From NCBI RefSeq assembly GCF_900106525.1, contig NZ_FNOG01000004.1:392986-456985 (forward strand): DNA of 64,000 bases, given 5' to 3'. The DNA comes from Lysobacter enzymogenes (GTDB lineage: Bacteria > Pseudomonadota > Gammaproteobacteria > Xanthomonadales > Xanthomonadaceae). Shown one piece after another: positions 27,609 through 35,876 of the stretch (position 1 is its first letter; every line of letters starts with the position of its first letter). A program made the position numbers and the translations under genes. The notes under the pieces are model-generated. The model saw only the letters and a list, made by a program, of their open reading frames with translations. It did not search any database and was not told the origin of the DNA.

Positions 27609-28098
27609 TTGTCGACAACCTCTTTGGCCCGTTCTACGTTGCAGAACGCAAGCGCACTCATCCGCCAGTTGGTGAAGCGGACAATGACGGAGCAACGGAT
27701 GCCCGGCCTTGAAGTAGTAGTCGTCAGAGACGCCCGAGTAGTTCTGTCGGAGAGCTACGGTCTAGCCAAAGTCGAGAACCAAGCCCCCGTAACGCCCTAG
27801 ACCCGCTCCCTCATCAGCTCCGCCACCAAATCCTTCACGAGCATAGCGATGATGCAACTCGCGCAGGCCCGAAAGGTGGACCTCGACGCCCCAGTCTTGC
27901 GCTATCTGAACGACCTGCCCGCAACGTGGCGGGCGATCCGCGTGCGTCAATTGCTCGGGCATACCTCCGGCTACCCGACATCGTCGACCAGAACGGCTCG
28001 ATCGGCATCGGCCCCGAGGCGGAGGCGTGGCAGGTAATTAACGCGACCGTTGGATGCGCCTGTCGGCGGCCATCTCGGCTGCTACCAGACCAACGACA
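27609..28098 (+). pseudogene. Degraded 5' copy of a class-C beta-lactamase-like serine hydrolase
   Basis: The translation aligns with the N-terminal half of the hydrolase at 30941: RTMTEQRMPGLEVVVV, SSATKSFTSIAMMQLAQA (SxxK present) and WRAIRVRQLLGHTSG. It has an in-frame TAG at 27798-27800 and a one-base deletion near 27968, after which likeness continues in another frame to about 28098. The 3' half is absent. It lies at the upstream boundary of the GTPase island, 3 kb from its better-kept relative. Confidence 0.8.
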
Positions 28099-28243
28099 GC
28101 CAAGCACCCACCCGTTTTTTGTGAACACTTGGAAGGTTGGATTAGCGTCGCCCGTTTCGAACGCGCGCATCCTATTTTTTAGGGCACGACCCACTACATC
28201 ATGCTCGCGGCTTCGCACCATGATGGATGCGGAAAAAAGAGAA

Positions 28244-28269
28244 CCGCCCCCTGCGAAAAAAAGGGGCGG
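28244..28269 (-). terminator. Terminator of the SnoaL/DJ-1 gene
   Basis: CCGCCCC and GGGGCGG pair across a 12-base A-rich loop and are followed on the minus strand by TTCTCTTTTTTCC. It lies about 100 bp after the stop of the gene at 28368-29519. The rest of 28099-28367 holds nothing I recognise. Confidence 0.7.
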
Positions 28270-28367
28270 ATCAAGACTTTCGTTGCGCCGTGGACTTTCA
28301 CTGAGCGCGCGTTTGCGGCCCTGCATCGCTTAGACGATGCCGCACAAGATCACACTTCCGCCGCGCC

Positions 28368-29519
28368 CTACTTCGCCTGTCGATCATCCGGCCTGCGAAG
28401 GATGTCGACAACCGCCCCCGCCACCTGCTTCGCAGAAAGATAGTTCTGCCCAGTCACCAACCTCCCATCGACCACCACATACCCCTTATCCCGCGCTGAA
28501 GTCAGGAACGTACCGCCCCGCGACTCCACCGTCTGCCGGATCAGGAACGGAAACTCTTTGAAATAAGCGGCGTCCTGCCGTTCGAATTCCTCGGGATAGC
28601 CGCTGACGCGCTTGCCGCCGATCAGGTATTTGCCGTCGGACAACTTGAGGTTCACCAGCCCCGCCGTGCCGTGGCACACGGCCGACACCACGCCGCCGTT
28701 GCGCTCGTAGACGTGCATGGCGATGTTTTGCAGTTGGGTGTTTTCCGGTACGCCGTAGATGGCGTTGCTGCCGCCGACGAAGTACACGGCGCGGTAGCGC
28801 GCCGGGTCGATCTGCGCGGGCGTGTAGGTGTGTCCCAGCGCGTACATCAGGTCCGCGTCGTAGAGCCGGCTGCGGAACTCGCCCGCTTCGGTCACGTTGA
28901 TCGGCGCGGCGTTGCCTTCGGGGGTGACGAAATCCACCGTCAGGCCGGCGGCCAGGAACGCGTCCCAGGCTTCCACGACCTCGCCGAAGCTCACGCCCGC
29001 CGGCAGTTTGGAGGCGCCGTGGAACTGGCTGCTGGACAGGACGAACAGCACGCGCTCGCCGCTGCGCTGGCTGGGCTCGCGGGTGGCGGTCTTGGCGACG
29101 ATTTTCCATTCGGCATCGAGCTTGCGCAGCAGGAACAAATCGATGAACCGCGCGCCTTGGCCGGGCATCAGGATCTCGGCCTTGACGGTGGCGGTGTCCC
29201 CCTCGACGTCGATCGACAGGACCTTGCCGATCCGCCCGGTCGGTTGGCCGGCCTTGGCGCCGGAGAACCAGCCGACGTACTCGTCGACGCCGACCGGCCA
29301 ATAGGCGGTGCCCGGCCGGCTCAGCAGCAGGCGTGCGTCGGGATGGAACGCGCGCCGCAACTGCTCCGGCCGCGCCTGGCCGCTGCCGTCGATGTAGTCG
29401 GTCAAGGTGCGGGTGATGGCGGCCCGCTCGGGGTCTTCATCCGCCGCACGGGCGTGGGCGACGGCCGTCAGGCCGGCCAGCAGCAGGACGAGGCATCGCA
29501 ACAATCGAAACGTGTACAT
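28368..29519 (-). CDS. Exported SnoaL-like/DJ-1-PfpI fusion protein
   Basis: The 383-residue protein has a signal peptide (MYTFRLLRCLVLLLAG to HARA). Residues about 30-145 resemble the SnoaL/lumazine-binding NTF2-like fold (ITRTLTDYIDGSGQARPEQLRRAFHPDA). Residues about 155-380 form a DJ-1/PfpI domain with the nucleophile elbow VVSAVCHGTAGLVNL. The cysteine suggests a glyoxalase, chaperone or hydrolase activity; none can be assigned. The ATG at 29519 is chosen because it starts the signal peptide. It follows the AraC-type regulator gene by 48 bp on the same strand and may be co-transcribed. Confidence 0.8.
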   Translation of the reverse strand: MYTFRLLRCLVLLLAGLTAVAHARAADEDPERAAITRTLTDYIDGSGQARPEQLRRAFHPDARLLLSRPGTAYWPVGVDEYVGWFSGAKAGQPTGRIGKVLSIDVEGDTATVKAEILMPGQGARFIDLFLLRKLDAEWKIVAKTATREPSQRSGERVLFVLSSSQFHGASKLPAGVSFGEVVEAWDAFLAAGLTVDFVTPEGNAAPINVTEAGEFRSRLYDADLMYALGHTYTPAQIDPARYRAVYFVGGSNAIYGVPENTQLQNIAMHVYERNGGVVSAVCHGTAGLVNLKLSDGKYLIGGKRVSGYPEEFERQDAAYFKEFPFLIRQTVESRGGTFLTSARDKGYVVVDGRLVTGQNYLSAKQVAGAVVDILRRPDDRQAK

Positions 29520-29567
29520 GGCACCGGCTCGCAATCGAGGGAGGCCACGTACGCTACAGGCGCCCTT

Positions 29568-30629
29568 TCAGATCAATGCCTTGGAATCGCTTCGAGGACT
29601 CCGGGAATCGATTGCCGGAGTCGCGCAGCGCTGTCGGAACGCCGCCGGGGTGATGCCTTCGGCTTTTTTGAAGGCGCTGTAGAAGGTCGACATCGACTGG
29701 AAGCCCGCCGCTTCGGCGATCGCTTCGAGCGGCTTCGAAGGTTCCCGGGCCAGCAGCGTTTTGGCCTCGCCGACGCGCAGTTGCGCCAGGTATTGCTTGA
29801 ACGAGGTCTGGTTGTTGTCGTTGAGCAACTGCGTCAGCCGGGTCTGCGGCATGCCGAGCCGGCGAGCGAGGCGTGGCAGGGTCAGTCCGGGTTCCAGATG
29901 CAAGCGCTCGTTCGCCATCAACTCGGCCAGGGCCTGCAATTGCACGGCGGCTTCGGCTTGGGGAATGCGGCGATCCTGGTAGGGCTCGATCGGGGCGCGG
30001 CCCGCGCGCAGGCGCAGATAGACCAGCACGCTCGCCGCCAGGACGAAGGTAAAGGACAGCGCGCCGACGATGTAGGCGGTGTAGCCGGAGGTGTAGTAGG
30101 CGATCCAGATCAACCAGATGCCGCCTACCGCCCCCAGCAACAGCGGGCCCGAGGGCGTCCCCGCAAGCCGGCTGCGGTGGCGGTACACCTGCGCGGTGGC
30201 CAGCAGCAGGTAGCCCAGCCACGAGTAGGTGATGCCCGGCACAATCACCTGTCGCCACAGGTCGATATGCCCGGCATAGGGCAGCAACACATTCACGGCG
30301 GCGGCGATGGCCAGCAGGCCGGCGATATGCCAACGGTCGGCCCGCCCGAGGCTGGGGTTGTCGCTTTGGCTCGAGCGCACCAGGAAGAACAGGCATGGCC
30401 CGATCATGAAACAGGCGGTCAGGCCGAGCTGCAGAACGATCTTGGGAATGGCGGGCCAAAAATAATAGGCCACCGATTTTCCCGTTCGCACGCTGACCGC
30501 CAGGATCAGCAGCGACAGCCAACGCTGCGTGGGTTGGCCCTTGGCCCGCCACCAGAGAAACGATGCCGCGCCGATGCCGTTGAAGGCGCCGAGCATCGCG
30601 AAGAAGAACAGGAAATGCTGGCTCAGCAT
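29568..30629 (-). CDS. AraC-family regulator with N-terminal membrane domain
   Basis: This 353-residue protein has about seven membrane segments in residues 1-215 and a C-terminal AraC/XylS DNA-binding domain at about 245-340. The two helix-turn-helix units are visible in LTLPRLARRLGMPQTRLTQLLND and PLEAIAEAAGFQSMSTFYSAFKKAEGITPAAFR. Membrane-bound AraC regulators sense an external or membrane signal. The ATG at 30629 begins the first membrane segment. It is upstream of the SnoaL/DJ-1 gene, its likely target, and divergent from the serine hydrolase. Confidence 0.85.
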   Translation of the reverse strand: MLSQHFLFFFAMLGAFNGIGAASFLWWRAKGQPTQRWLSLLILAVSVRTGKSVAYYFWPAIPKIVLQLGLTACFMIGPCLFFLVRSSQSDNPSLGRADRWHIAGLLAIAAAVNVLLPYAGHIDLWRQVIVPGITYSWLGYLLLATAQVYRHRSRLAGTPSGPLLLGAVGGIWLIWIAYYTSGYTAYIVGALSFTFVLAASVLVYLRLRAGRAPIEPYQDRRIPQAEAAVQLQALAELMANERLHLEPGLTLPRLARRLGMPQTRLTQLLNDNNQTSFKQYLAQLRVGEAKTLLAREPSKPLEAIAEAAGFQSMSTFYSAFKKAEGITPAAFRQRCATPAIDSRSPRSDSKALI

Positions 30630-30940
30630 GGTCGATGCATCGAAAGGTCGGTGTTGATCGGGTCGCGACCGCACGGCGAGAGCGACGACGCACGCGTGCG
30701 GCGAACGGGCGGGAGAACATTCCTGCATCGCCCCGACCCGATGCCCGGCCGCGTGCGCTTCGACGAGGGTAGGCCATGGTACACACTCGCTGCCCTCCTT
30801 CCGGACGCGCTGTTGTGGCGAGGCCGAGCGGTTTAAACCCTCCCGCCATTGGCTACATCCACCCACCGGGCTGGTCACAGGCATCGCCCGGCCAGCGTCT
30901 TGAACCTCACCTCACCGGCGCCTTCGCCACAGGGACTTGC
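30630..30940. other. Divergent intergenic region
   Basis: These 311 bases separate the leftward AraC-type gene and the rightward serine hydrolase and must hold both promoters. I could not find a convincing promoter or operator by eye. Confidence 0.4.
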
Positions 30941-32056
30941 ATGCCGTCCGTAAAACTCCGCGTCACCGCGCTCATCGCCGCGGTGCTGATGTCGTTGCCG
31001 TGTGCCGCGCTCGCCGCCACCTCGTTGCGCGAGGCCAACGAACTCACCCGACGGTTCGTGCAGCAGACCATGACCGAGCAGCGGATTCCCGGCCTGCAAG
31101 TGGCCGTCATCAAGGACGGTCGGGGCGTGCTGTCCGAGCGTTATGGCTACGCCAACGTCGAGAACAAGGTGCCGGTGACGGCCACCACCCGCTTCCCCAT
31201 CAACTCCGCCACCAAGGCCTTCACCGGCGTCGCGATGATGCAGCTCGCGCAAGCCGGGCGCGTGGATCTCGACGCGCCGGTTTCGCGTTATCTGGACGAC
31301 CTGCCCGCAGCGTGGCGGGCGATCCGCGTGCGTCAGTTGCTCGGGCATACCTCCGGGCTGCCCGACATCGTCGATCAGAACGGTTCGATCGGCGCCGGCC
31401 CCGAGGCGGCGGCGTGGCAGGCGGTCAAGGCGCGGCCGCTGGAGGCGCCCATCGGCGAGCGCTTCGCCTACAACCAGACCAACTACGGCCTGTTGGCGCA
31501 GATCATCGTCAAGCAGACGCAGATGCCCTACGAGCAGTATCTGGCGCAGCGCCAGTTCGCCGTGGTCGGCATGCCGCTGACGACCTTCGGCGACAGCTAC
31601 GACCTGGTGGCCAACGCGGCGACGATCTACAGCCACTCGCCGCGCGGCACCTTGGCGAAGGACGACGGCAACCGCATGTCGCGTTGGATCTACGACATGC
31701 CCTACAGCCTGTGGGCCGGCGGCGGCATCCAGACCACGGCGGACGAGTTGTCGCGTTGGCTCATCGCGCTGTCGAACGGCCGGCTGATCGACCAAGCCCA
31801 TCTGTAGCGCATGTGGACGCCGGAGAAAGTAAACAGCGGCGCCGACGGCGCCTGGGGCGCCGGCTGGCCGGTGCTGCGCGCCGCACCGCCGCGGCAAGTG
31901 GCCGGCATCGGTGGTGCGCGCGCGGCGTTCGTGGTCTATCCGGACGATGGGTTGGCGGTTGTGGTGTTGACCAATCTTGCGGGGGCGAATCCGCAGCGGT
32001 TTATTCCGAAGATTGCGGAGTTCTATGTGCCGTTGAAGCCGGCCGCTTCGCGCTAA
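30941..32056 (+). pseudogene. Serine hydrolase (beta-lactamase class C-like), broken by one TAG
   Basis: The frame encodes a secreted serine hydrolase of about 371 residues: signal peptide ending near ALAA, SxxK motif SATK (S89-K92) and the FAYNQTNYGLL block, where the usual YxN is YNQ. TAG at 31805-31807 (codon 289) interrupts it after GRLIDQAHL; the same frame continues with RMWTPEKVNSG and a normal C-terminus, PDDGLAVVVLTNLAG, to 32056. CAG to TAG is the simplest change. With the stop, the protein lacks its final strand and third active-site motif, so it is probably inactive. A sequencing error is possible. Confidence 0.8.
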
Positions 32057-32134
32057 AGGGCTTGGCTGCACATGGGGCGTGCCGCGTTTTCAGTTCGTGC
32101 GGCCCATCGGCACACCTGAACGTCACACATAAAA

Positions 32135-32155
32135 AGCCCGCCTGCAAAAAGCGGG
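32135..32155. terminator. Hairpin after the serine hydrolase
   Basis: GCCCGC-N9-GCGGGC. A T-run follows only on the minus strand, where no gene precedes it, so its direction and use are unclear. The remainder of 32057-32428 shows no gene that I can support. Confidence 0.4.
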
Positions 32156-32428
32156 CGCGCCGCTGAGATCGTGGTCATATCCTGGCGTCGTCGGCGCCTG
32201 CGCTGCTTGACCCTCGGCGGAGGCTCTTCCACGATGAGCCGCGAGTGCGCTGCTCGTTTGGCCCTGAGCCGAAGCGCACATGGAGACGTGAATGCCCATG
32301 CTCCCTTGCCACTTCTTGGCGACGAGACGGCCCACTGGGGCCCGTGTGCTCGCTGCCTGCGCATGCGCCACCACGGCCACGGACCCAATGTCGGAACCGA
32401 CCAGCCCAGCAGAGGACGGCAGCGGCTC

Positions 32429-33199
32429 ATGACCTTGCATCGCTGGCCCCACATCGGTTTATTCGCTTGCCTCGCACTCGCAGGCTGCGCGCGCCCTGAC
32501 CAAGCTTCTGCTGAGCAGGAAAAGGAAGTCCCCGTGGCCGAAGCTCAACCGTCCTCCGGTGAAATCGCTGCGCGAGAAGTCGCTGAGCAGTTGGACCGCA
32601 TCGCCGATGAGGCGCCCCACCCCTCTTCTCATACGGTCCCTGTTGACGCTCCGGTCACTCCACCGCCACCCGGACCGCTCTTGGCTTCCAGCGATCTGAT
32701 CGACCGCACCACTCGCTTGATCGCGAGTTTGAAATCCAGCCAAGACTTGGCGCCCGAGCGGGTGGCGGCCGTGACCGGCCTTGCCCTCGGCAAGAGCGCC
32801 GAGCACCCGGACGGTCGAGGTTGGACCGTGCGAGGACGCTTGTCTGACGGGGGCGAGTATTCCCTGGATGTGGACGCGTTGTATCTCGACACTCCCAACG
32901 ACTGGACCGTCTCGATCACAGGCTTTGGTGAGGCCGGGAGCGGCTCGCATACTTCAGCGAAGTCCCAGTGTTCGTTCTCGCAGGAAACCCTCAAACGCCA
33001 CGTTACGGCGCTGGGCTATTCGGCCAACGAGGGATGGTCGGACCGAGCGGGGCGTGAGCGATCGACCTACGTCAAACGCATCCCAGGCCTCTCCTTCTCG
33101 GTGACCGCTCTTGTCCATCGGGTTGGTGCGTCGGATAACAATCCGGGCGAAGCGTGCGTCGGCAACTTGCGTATCGAAGCCGACACCAAGGGGCGCTGA
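32429..33199 (+). CDS. Lipoprotein, likely immunity protein of a T4SS effector
   Basis: The 256-residue protein begins with a lipoprotein signal ending in LALAGC (C20), a Pro-rich linker and a globular domain with SDLIDRTTRLIASLKSSQ and GYSANEGWSDRAGRERSTYVKR. I do not recognise the domain. The ATG at 32429 is chosen because it starts the signal; the same frame is open further upstream without one. It ends one base before the GTG of an XVIPCD effector gene. In Xanthomonadaceae, cognate immunity proteins of T4SS antibacterial effectors (X-Tfi) are often periplasmic lipoproteins encoded directly upstream, which is the basis of this call. Confidence 0.7.
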   Translation: MTLHRWPHIGLFACLALAGCARPDQASAEQEKEVPVAEAQPSSGEIAAREVAEQLDRIADEAPHPSSHTVPVDAPVTPPPPGPLLASSDLIDRTTRLIASLKSSQDLAPERVAAVTGLALGKSAEHPDGRGWTVRGRLSDGGEYSLDVDALYLDTPNDWTVSITGFGEAGSGSHTSAKSQCSFSQETLKRHVTALGYSANEGWSDRAGRERSTYVKRIPGLSFSVTALVHRVGASDNNPGEACVGNLRIEADTKGR

Positions 33200-33200
33200 G

Positions 33201-34634
33201 GTGGCGGAGGTTCGATCCGACATCGGGCCGCTCATCGACGAACTGGCTCGGCAAAAAAATCTCCCGCCCTCGGCAGTGGCCGATATCGAAGCCACCATCG
33301 CCAGTTCGCCCTACTTGGCCAACGTCATGGGTGCGGCTATCGCCAATGGCAGCCTCAAACATCTGGGCATGACGGACGAGCCCCATCAATCAGGGCACTA
33401 CGATCCAGGCACCGGCACGGTCCATCTCAATCGCAGCAACTTCGATCCGGCACGCTTCGACAAAGCGGAGGTTCGCCAGAGCAACTTGGCGGTGGTGATC
33501 GGCCATGAAACCGGTCACGCACTGCTGGCGGAGGCTGGACGGCTTGAGCGTTATCAGCTCTTGTTCGATGCGACCCATGCGATTCGAGACGCGTCCAGAG
33601 ACTTCGAGTCCGCTGACCTCACCGCTCCCGTCCAACGTTAGGTCGCGTTCGAGCGGCGCAACGAGGCCATGGCGGAGCTGATTGGAATGAACGCCCTGGC
33701 GAGCCGGGCCACCCACGGCGGGCAGGAGCCATTCAACCGCGACGCGTTCGCCAAGCTCGCGGCTACTTCAACTCCGTGCGTGGATGGCGACAACAAGCTC
33801 TACGACGGCCTCAAGCTGTCTCCCGACGGCATTCAGCGCATCGGCAAGTTCCAACCCAGCCCAGCGCTGGAAGCGGTGGCCCAGTGCTACACGGACACGT
33901 CTGCCACGCTTGGCCCTCAAGGCAAATCCAGCTATCGGGATCAGGCCGGGGCGTATGCCATGAGCACCGTGTCCCAGGCACTGGCCGATTACGCCAAGAA
34001 CACGATGATGCATGTCCCGCAGATCGAGCTGGACATGGCGGCGCTCAAACTGGACCCACGCCGGATAGAACGGTTCGGCGTGGACCTCGGCGGCCCCGGG
34101 CGCCAACTGCATTACGTCGACACCAGCGACGGCAGGCACGCGCAAGAAAGCATCTCGCACACTCGATCTATCAGCGGTCACGTCTCGCACCGGCAGGATG
34201 CCCCTGTTGTAGAGGCAACAACATCGGCGTTGCGAGCCGACCAGCCGGAACATCCCGACCACCCAGCCTTCGAGATGTTCCACCGCGCCGCGCTGGCCGA
34301 CGGCCGCTGGAGTCAAGCCGAGGCCCGCAACCTCGCCTCAGCGGGCTTGGCGGCGGTGAAGGCAGACCCGACCGTAGGGGCGAACCTCACCGGCGTCGTG
34401 ATCGGCCAGGCGGCGGATGGAGGCACGAGCCTGATTGGGTATGCGTCCCCGCATGGACCGGCCGGTCCGCACCATCACCTCGGGATCGACGCCAGCAACG
34501 CGGCTCAGGTGCCTGCGCACAAGAGCCTGGAACGGGTGGAGCAACTCAACCAGCAGCAGGCCCAACAGCAAGCTCAGGCCCAAACCCTGGGCATGGACGG
34601 GCCGTCCCAGGGCGGACCGAAGATGGCCTTCTAG
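33201..34634 (+). pseudogene. XVIPCD-type T4SS effector with HETGH motif, interrupted by one TAG
   Basis: The frame has 478 codons and is uninterrupted except for TAG at 33639-33641 (codon 147), between APVQR and VAFERRNEAMAEL. The N-terminal part has a metallopeptidase-like VVIGHETGHALL (HExxH, codons 102-106). The C-terminal 120 codons are a XVIPCD: PDHPAFEMFHRAALADGR, ANLTGVVIGQAADGG and a glutamine-rich tail LNQQQAQQQAQAQ. This domain docks effectors onto VirD4 of the antibacterial T4SS. As read, the toxin part would be made without its secretion signal. An ATG at 33669 could restart the C-terminal part. The GTG start lies two bases after the lipoprotein stop. Confidence 0.8.
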
Positions 34635-34735
34635 GGCACTCGTCAGAACCGTGGCTGGGTTCTGATGTATCGAGCCGGGCGGCCGGTCGGGTGCTAATGT
34701 GCGTTTCCGACCCAATCGGCGACCGGTGAGCACGC

Positions 34736-35059
34736 ATGTACTTGAACGTCAGCGACATCCGGCAGACGGCAAGCGGCGGAAGCTACGTCGTCATCTACGA
34801 TGCAGACATCGAGCTAAGCGACGCCCCTCTCATCGAAGTCGAAGTGGTCGCGACCGAGCCGGCTGACGCTGATCCGCAATGGGTCGAGGCGGCTCGCTTG
34901 GCGATTCTCGAGGGCGCAAGCACCGTATTGAATCCGATAGGACAAGGTGCGTTCGTTCGCGTGCATCGGCTGGTGGTTCACCCGACGGATTTCCGCCCAA
35001 ACCACTTTGCGCGCTGCACCGCTCTGGAGCTCGGGCGTGCTCTGGCGCGATTGGCTTAA
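34736..35059 (+). CDS. Unknown small protein, 107 residues
   Basis: A soluble protein with no recognised family; beta-rich first half (SYVVIYDADIELSDAPLIEVEVVA) and a helix AARLAILEGASTVL before VRVHRLVVHPTDFRPNHFARCT. No signal peptide. It lies 101 bp after the broken effector gene and could be part of the same accessory region, perhaps an immunity or toxin-associated protein, but nothing proves this. Confidence 0.55.
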   Translation: MYLNVSDIRQTASGGSYVVIYDADIELSDAPLIEVEVVATEPADADPQWVEAARLAILEGASTVLNPIGQGAFVRVHRLVVHPTDFRPNHFARCTALELGRALARLA

Positions 35060-35174
35060 GGGCATTCAACGAATGCCGTGAGCGGCAACGTCGCGACTCC
35101 TTGCAGCCTGTGGCCCGGCGGTGGCCCAAACCATCGCTGGCGATGGCCGCCACGCGTCCGCGCCGGCAACGCCC

Positions 35175-35876
35175 TCACTCCAACGCAAGCTCGCGCCGCA
35201 ACGCCGCAACGTACGCCCGGCCCACGGACAGCTCCGCACCGTCGCTCAGCACCACCCAATAGCGGCTGCCCGAGCCGGCGTGCAGGCTGCGGATGTGGCG
35301 CAGGTTGACCAGGTACGAGCGGTGGCAGCGCACGAAGTCGGGCGGCAGCAGGCCGGTCAGGGCGGCCAGGGATTTGTCGTGCAGTTCGCTGCGGCCGTCG
35401 CGCAGGCGCAGTTGGCTGTAGTCGCCGTCCGCGCGGATCCACACCACGTCGGCCAGTTCGACCAGCGCGGTGCCTTGCGCGCGCCAGATGCCGAGGTAGC
35501 GGGCTTGGCCGCTGCGGTAGCGGCCGGCATCGAGCAGGCGTTCGAGCGCTTGGCTCAGGCGCTCGCGCGAGAACGGTTTGGGCACGAAATCCAGCACGCC
35601 GTGTTCGAAGGCCTGCAGCGCGCGTTCGCGATGGGCCGAGACCACGACGCAGTGGTAGCGTCCGGCCACCGCGCGCCGTAGCAGTTCGAAGCCGTCCTCG
35701 CCTTCCAGGTTGAGGTCCAGCAACAGGCCATCGTAGACGTTGCGCTGCAGTCGGTCGCCGGCCGCTTCCAAGTCCGCGACCGCGTCGAAACGGGCGCGCG
35801 CGCCGGCCAGTTCTGCGCTCAGGCGCAGCAGGCGCTGGCGCACCAGCGGTTCGTCCTCGACGATCAGGATGCGCAT
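35175..35876 (-). CDS. LytTR-family response regulator (AlgR/LytR-like)
   Basis: The 233-residue protein has a receiver domain (E7-D8 acidic pair, phospho-acceptor D54 in LLLDLNLEG, lysine in FVPKPF) and a C-terminal LytTR DNA-binding domain (VVWIRADGDYSQLRLRDG, FVRCHRSYLVNLRHIRSL, VGRAYVAALRR). It overlaps the upstream sensor kinase by 13 bp, so they form a two-component pair. LytTR regulators in this family often control surface polysaccharide, virulence or secretion. The ATG at 35876 begins the canonical MRILIVEDEP. Confidence 0.92.
   Translation of the reverse strand: MRILIVEDEPLVRQRLLRLSAELAGARARFDAVADLEAAGDRLQRNVYDGLLLDLNLEGEDGFELLRRAVAGRYHCVVVSAHRERALQAFEHGVLDFVPKPFSRERLSQALERLLDAGRYRSGQARYLGIWRAQGTALVELADVVWIRADGDYSQLRLRDGRSELHDKSLAALTGLLPPDFVRCHRSYLVNLRHIRSLHAGSGSRYWVVLSDGAELSVGRAYVAALRRELALE

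Noticed and set aside
28099..28367. Small gene between the broken hydrolase and the SnoaL/DJ-1 gene
   Set aside because: Short open frames there have no ribosome binding site or family likeness.
32135..32155. Terminator for the serine hydrolase
   Set aside because: The T-run lies on the wrong side for the rightward gene, so I list it only as a hairpin of unclear direction.
27798..33641. Three in-frame TAG codons as a sign of amber suppression or recoding
   Set aside because: TAG ends ordinary genes here (8930-8932, 13230-13232, 39240-39242), so suppression would damage them. Simple mutation or base-call error explains the data better.
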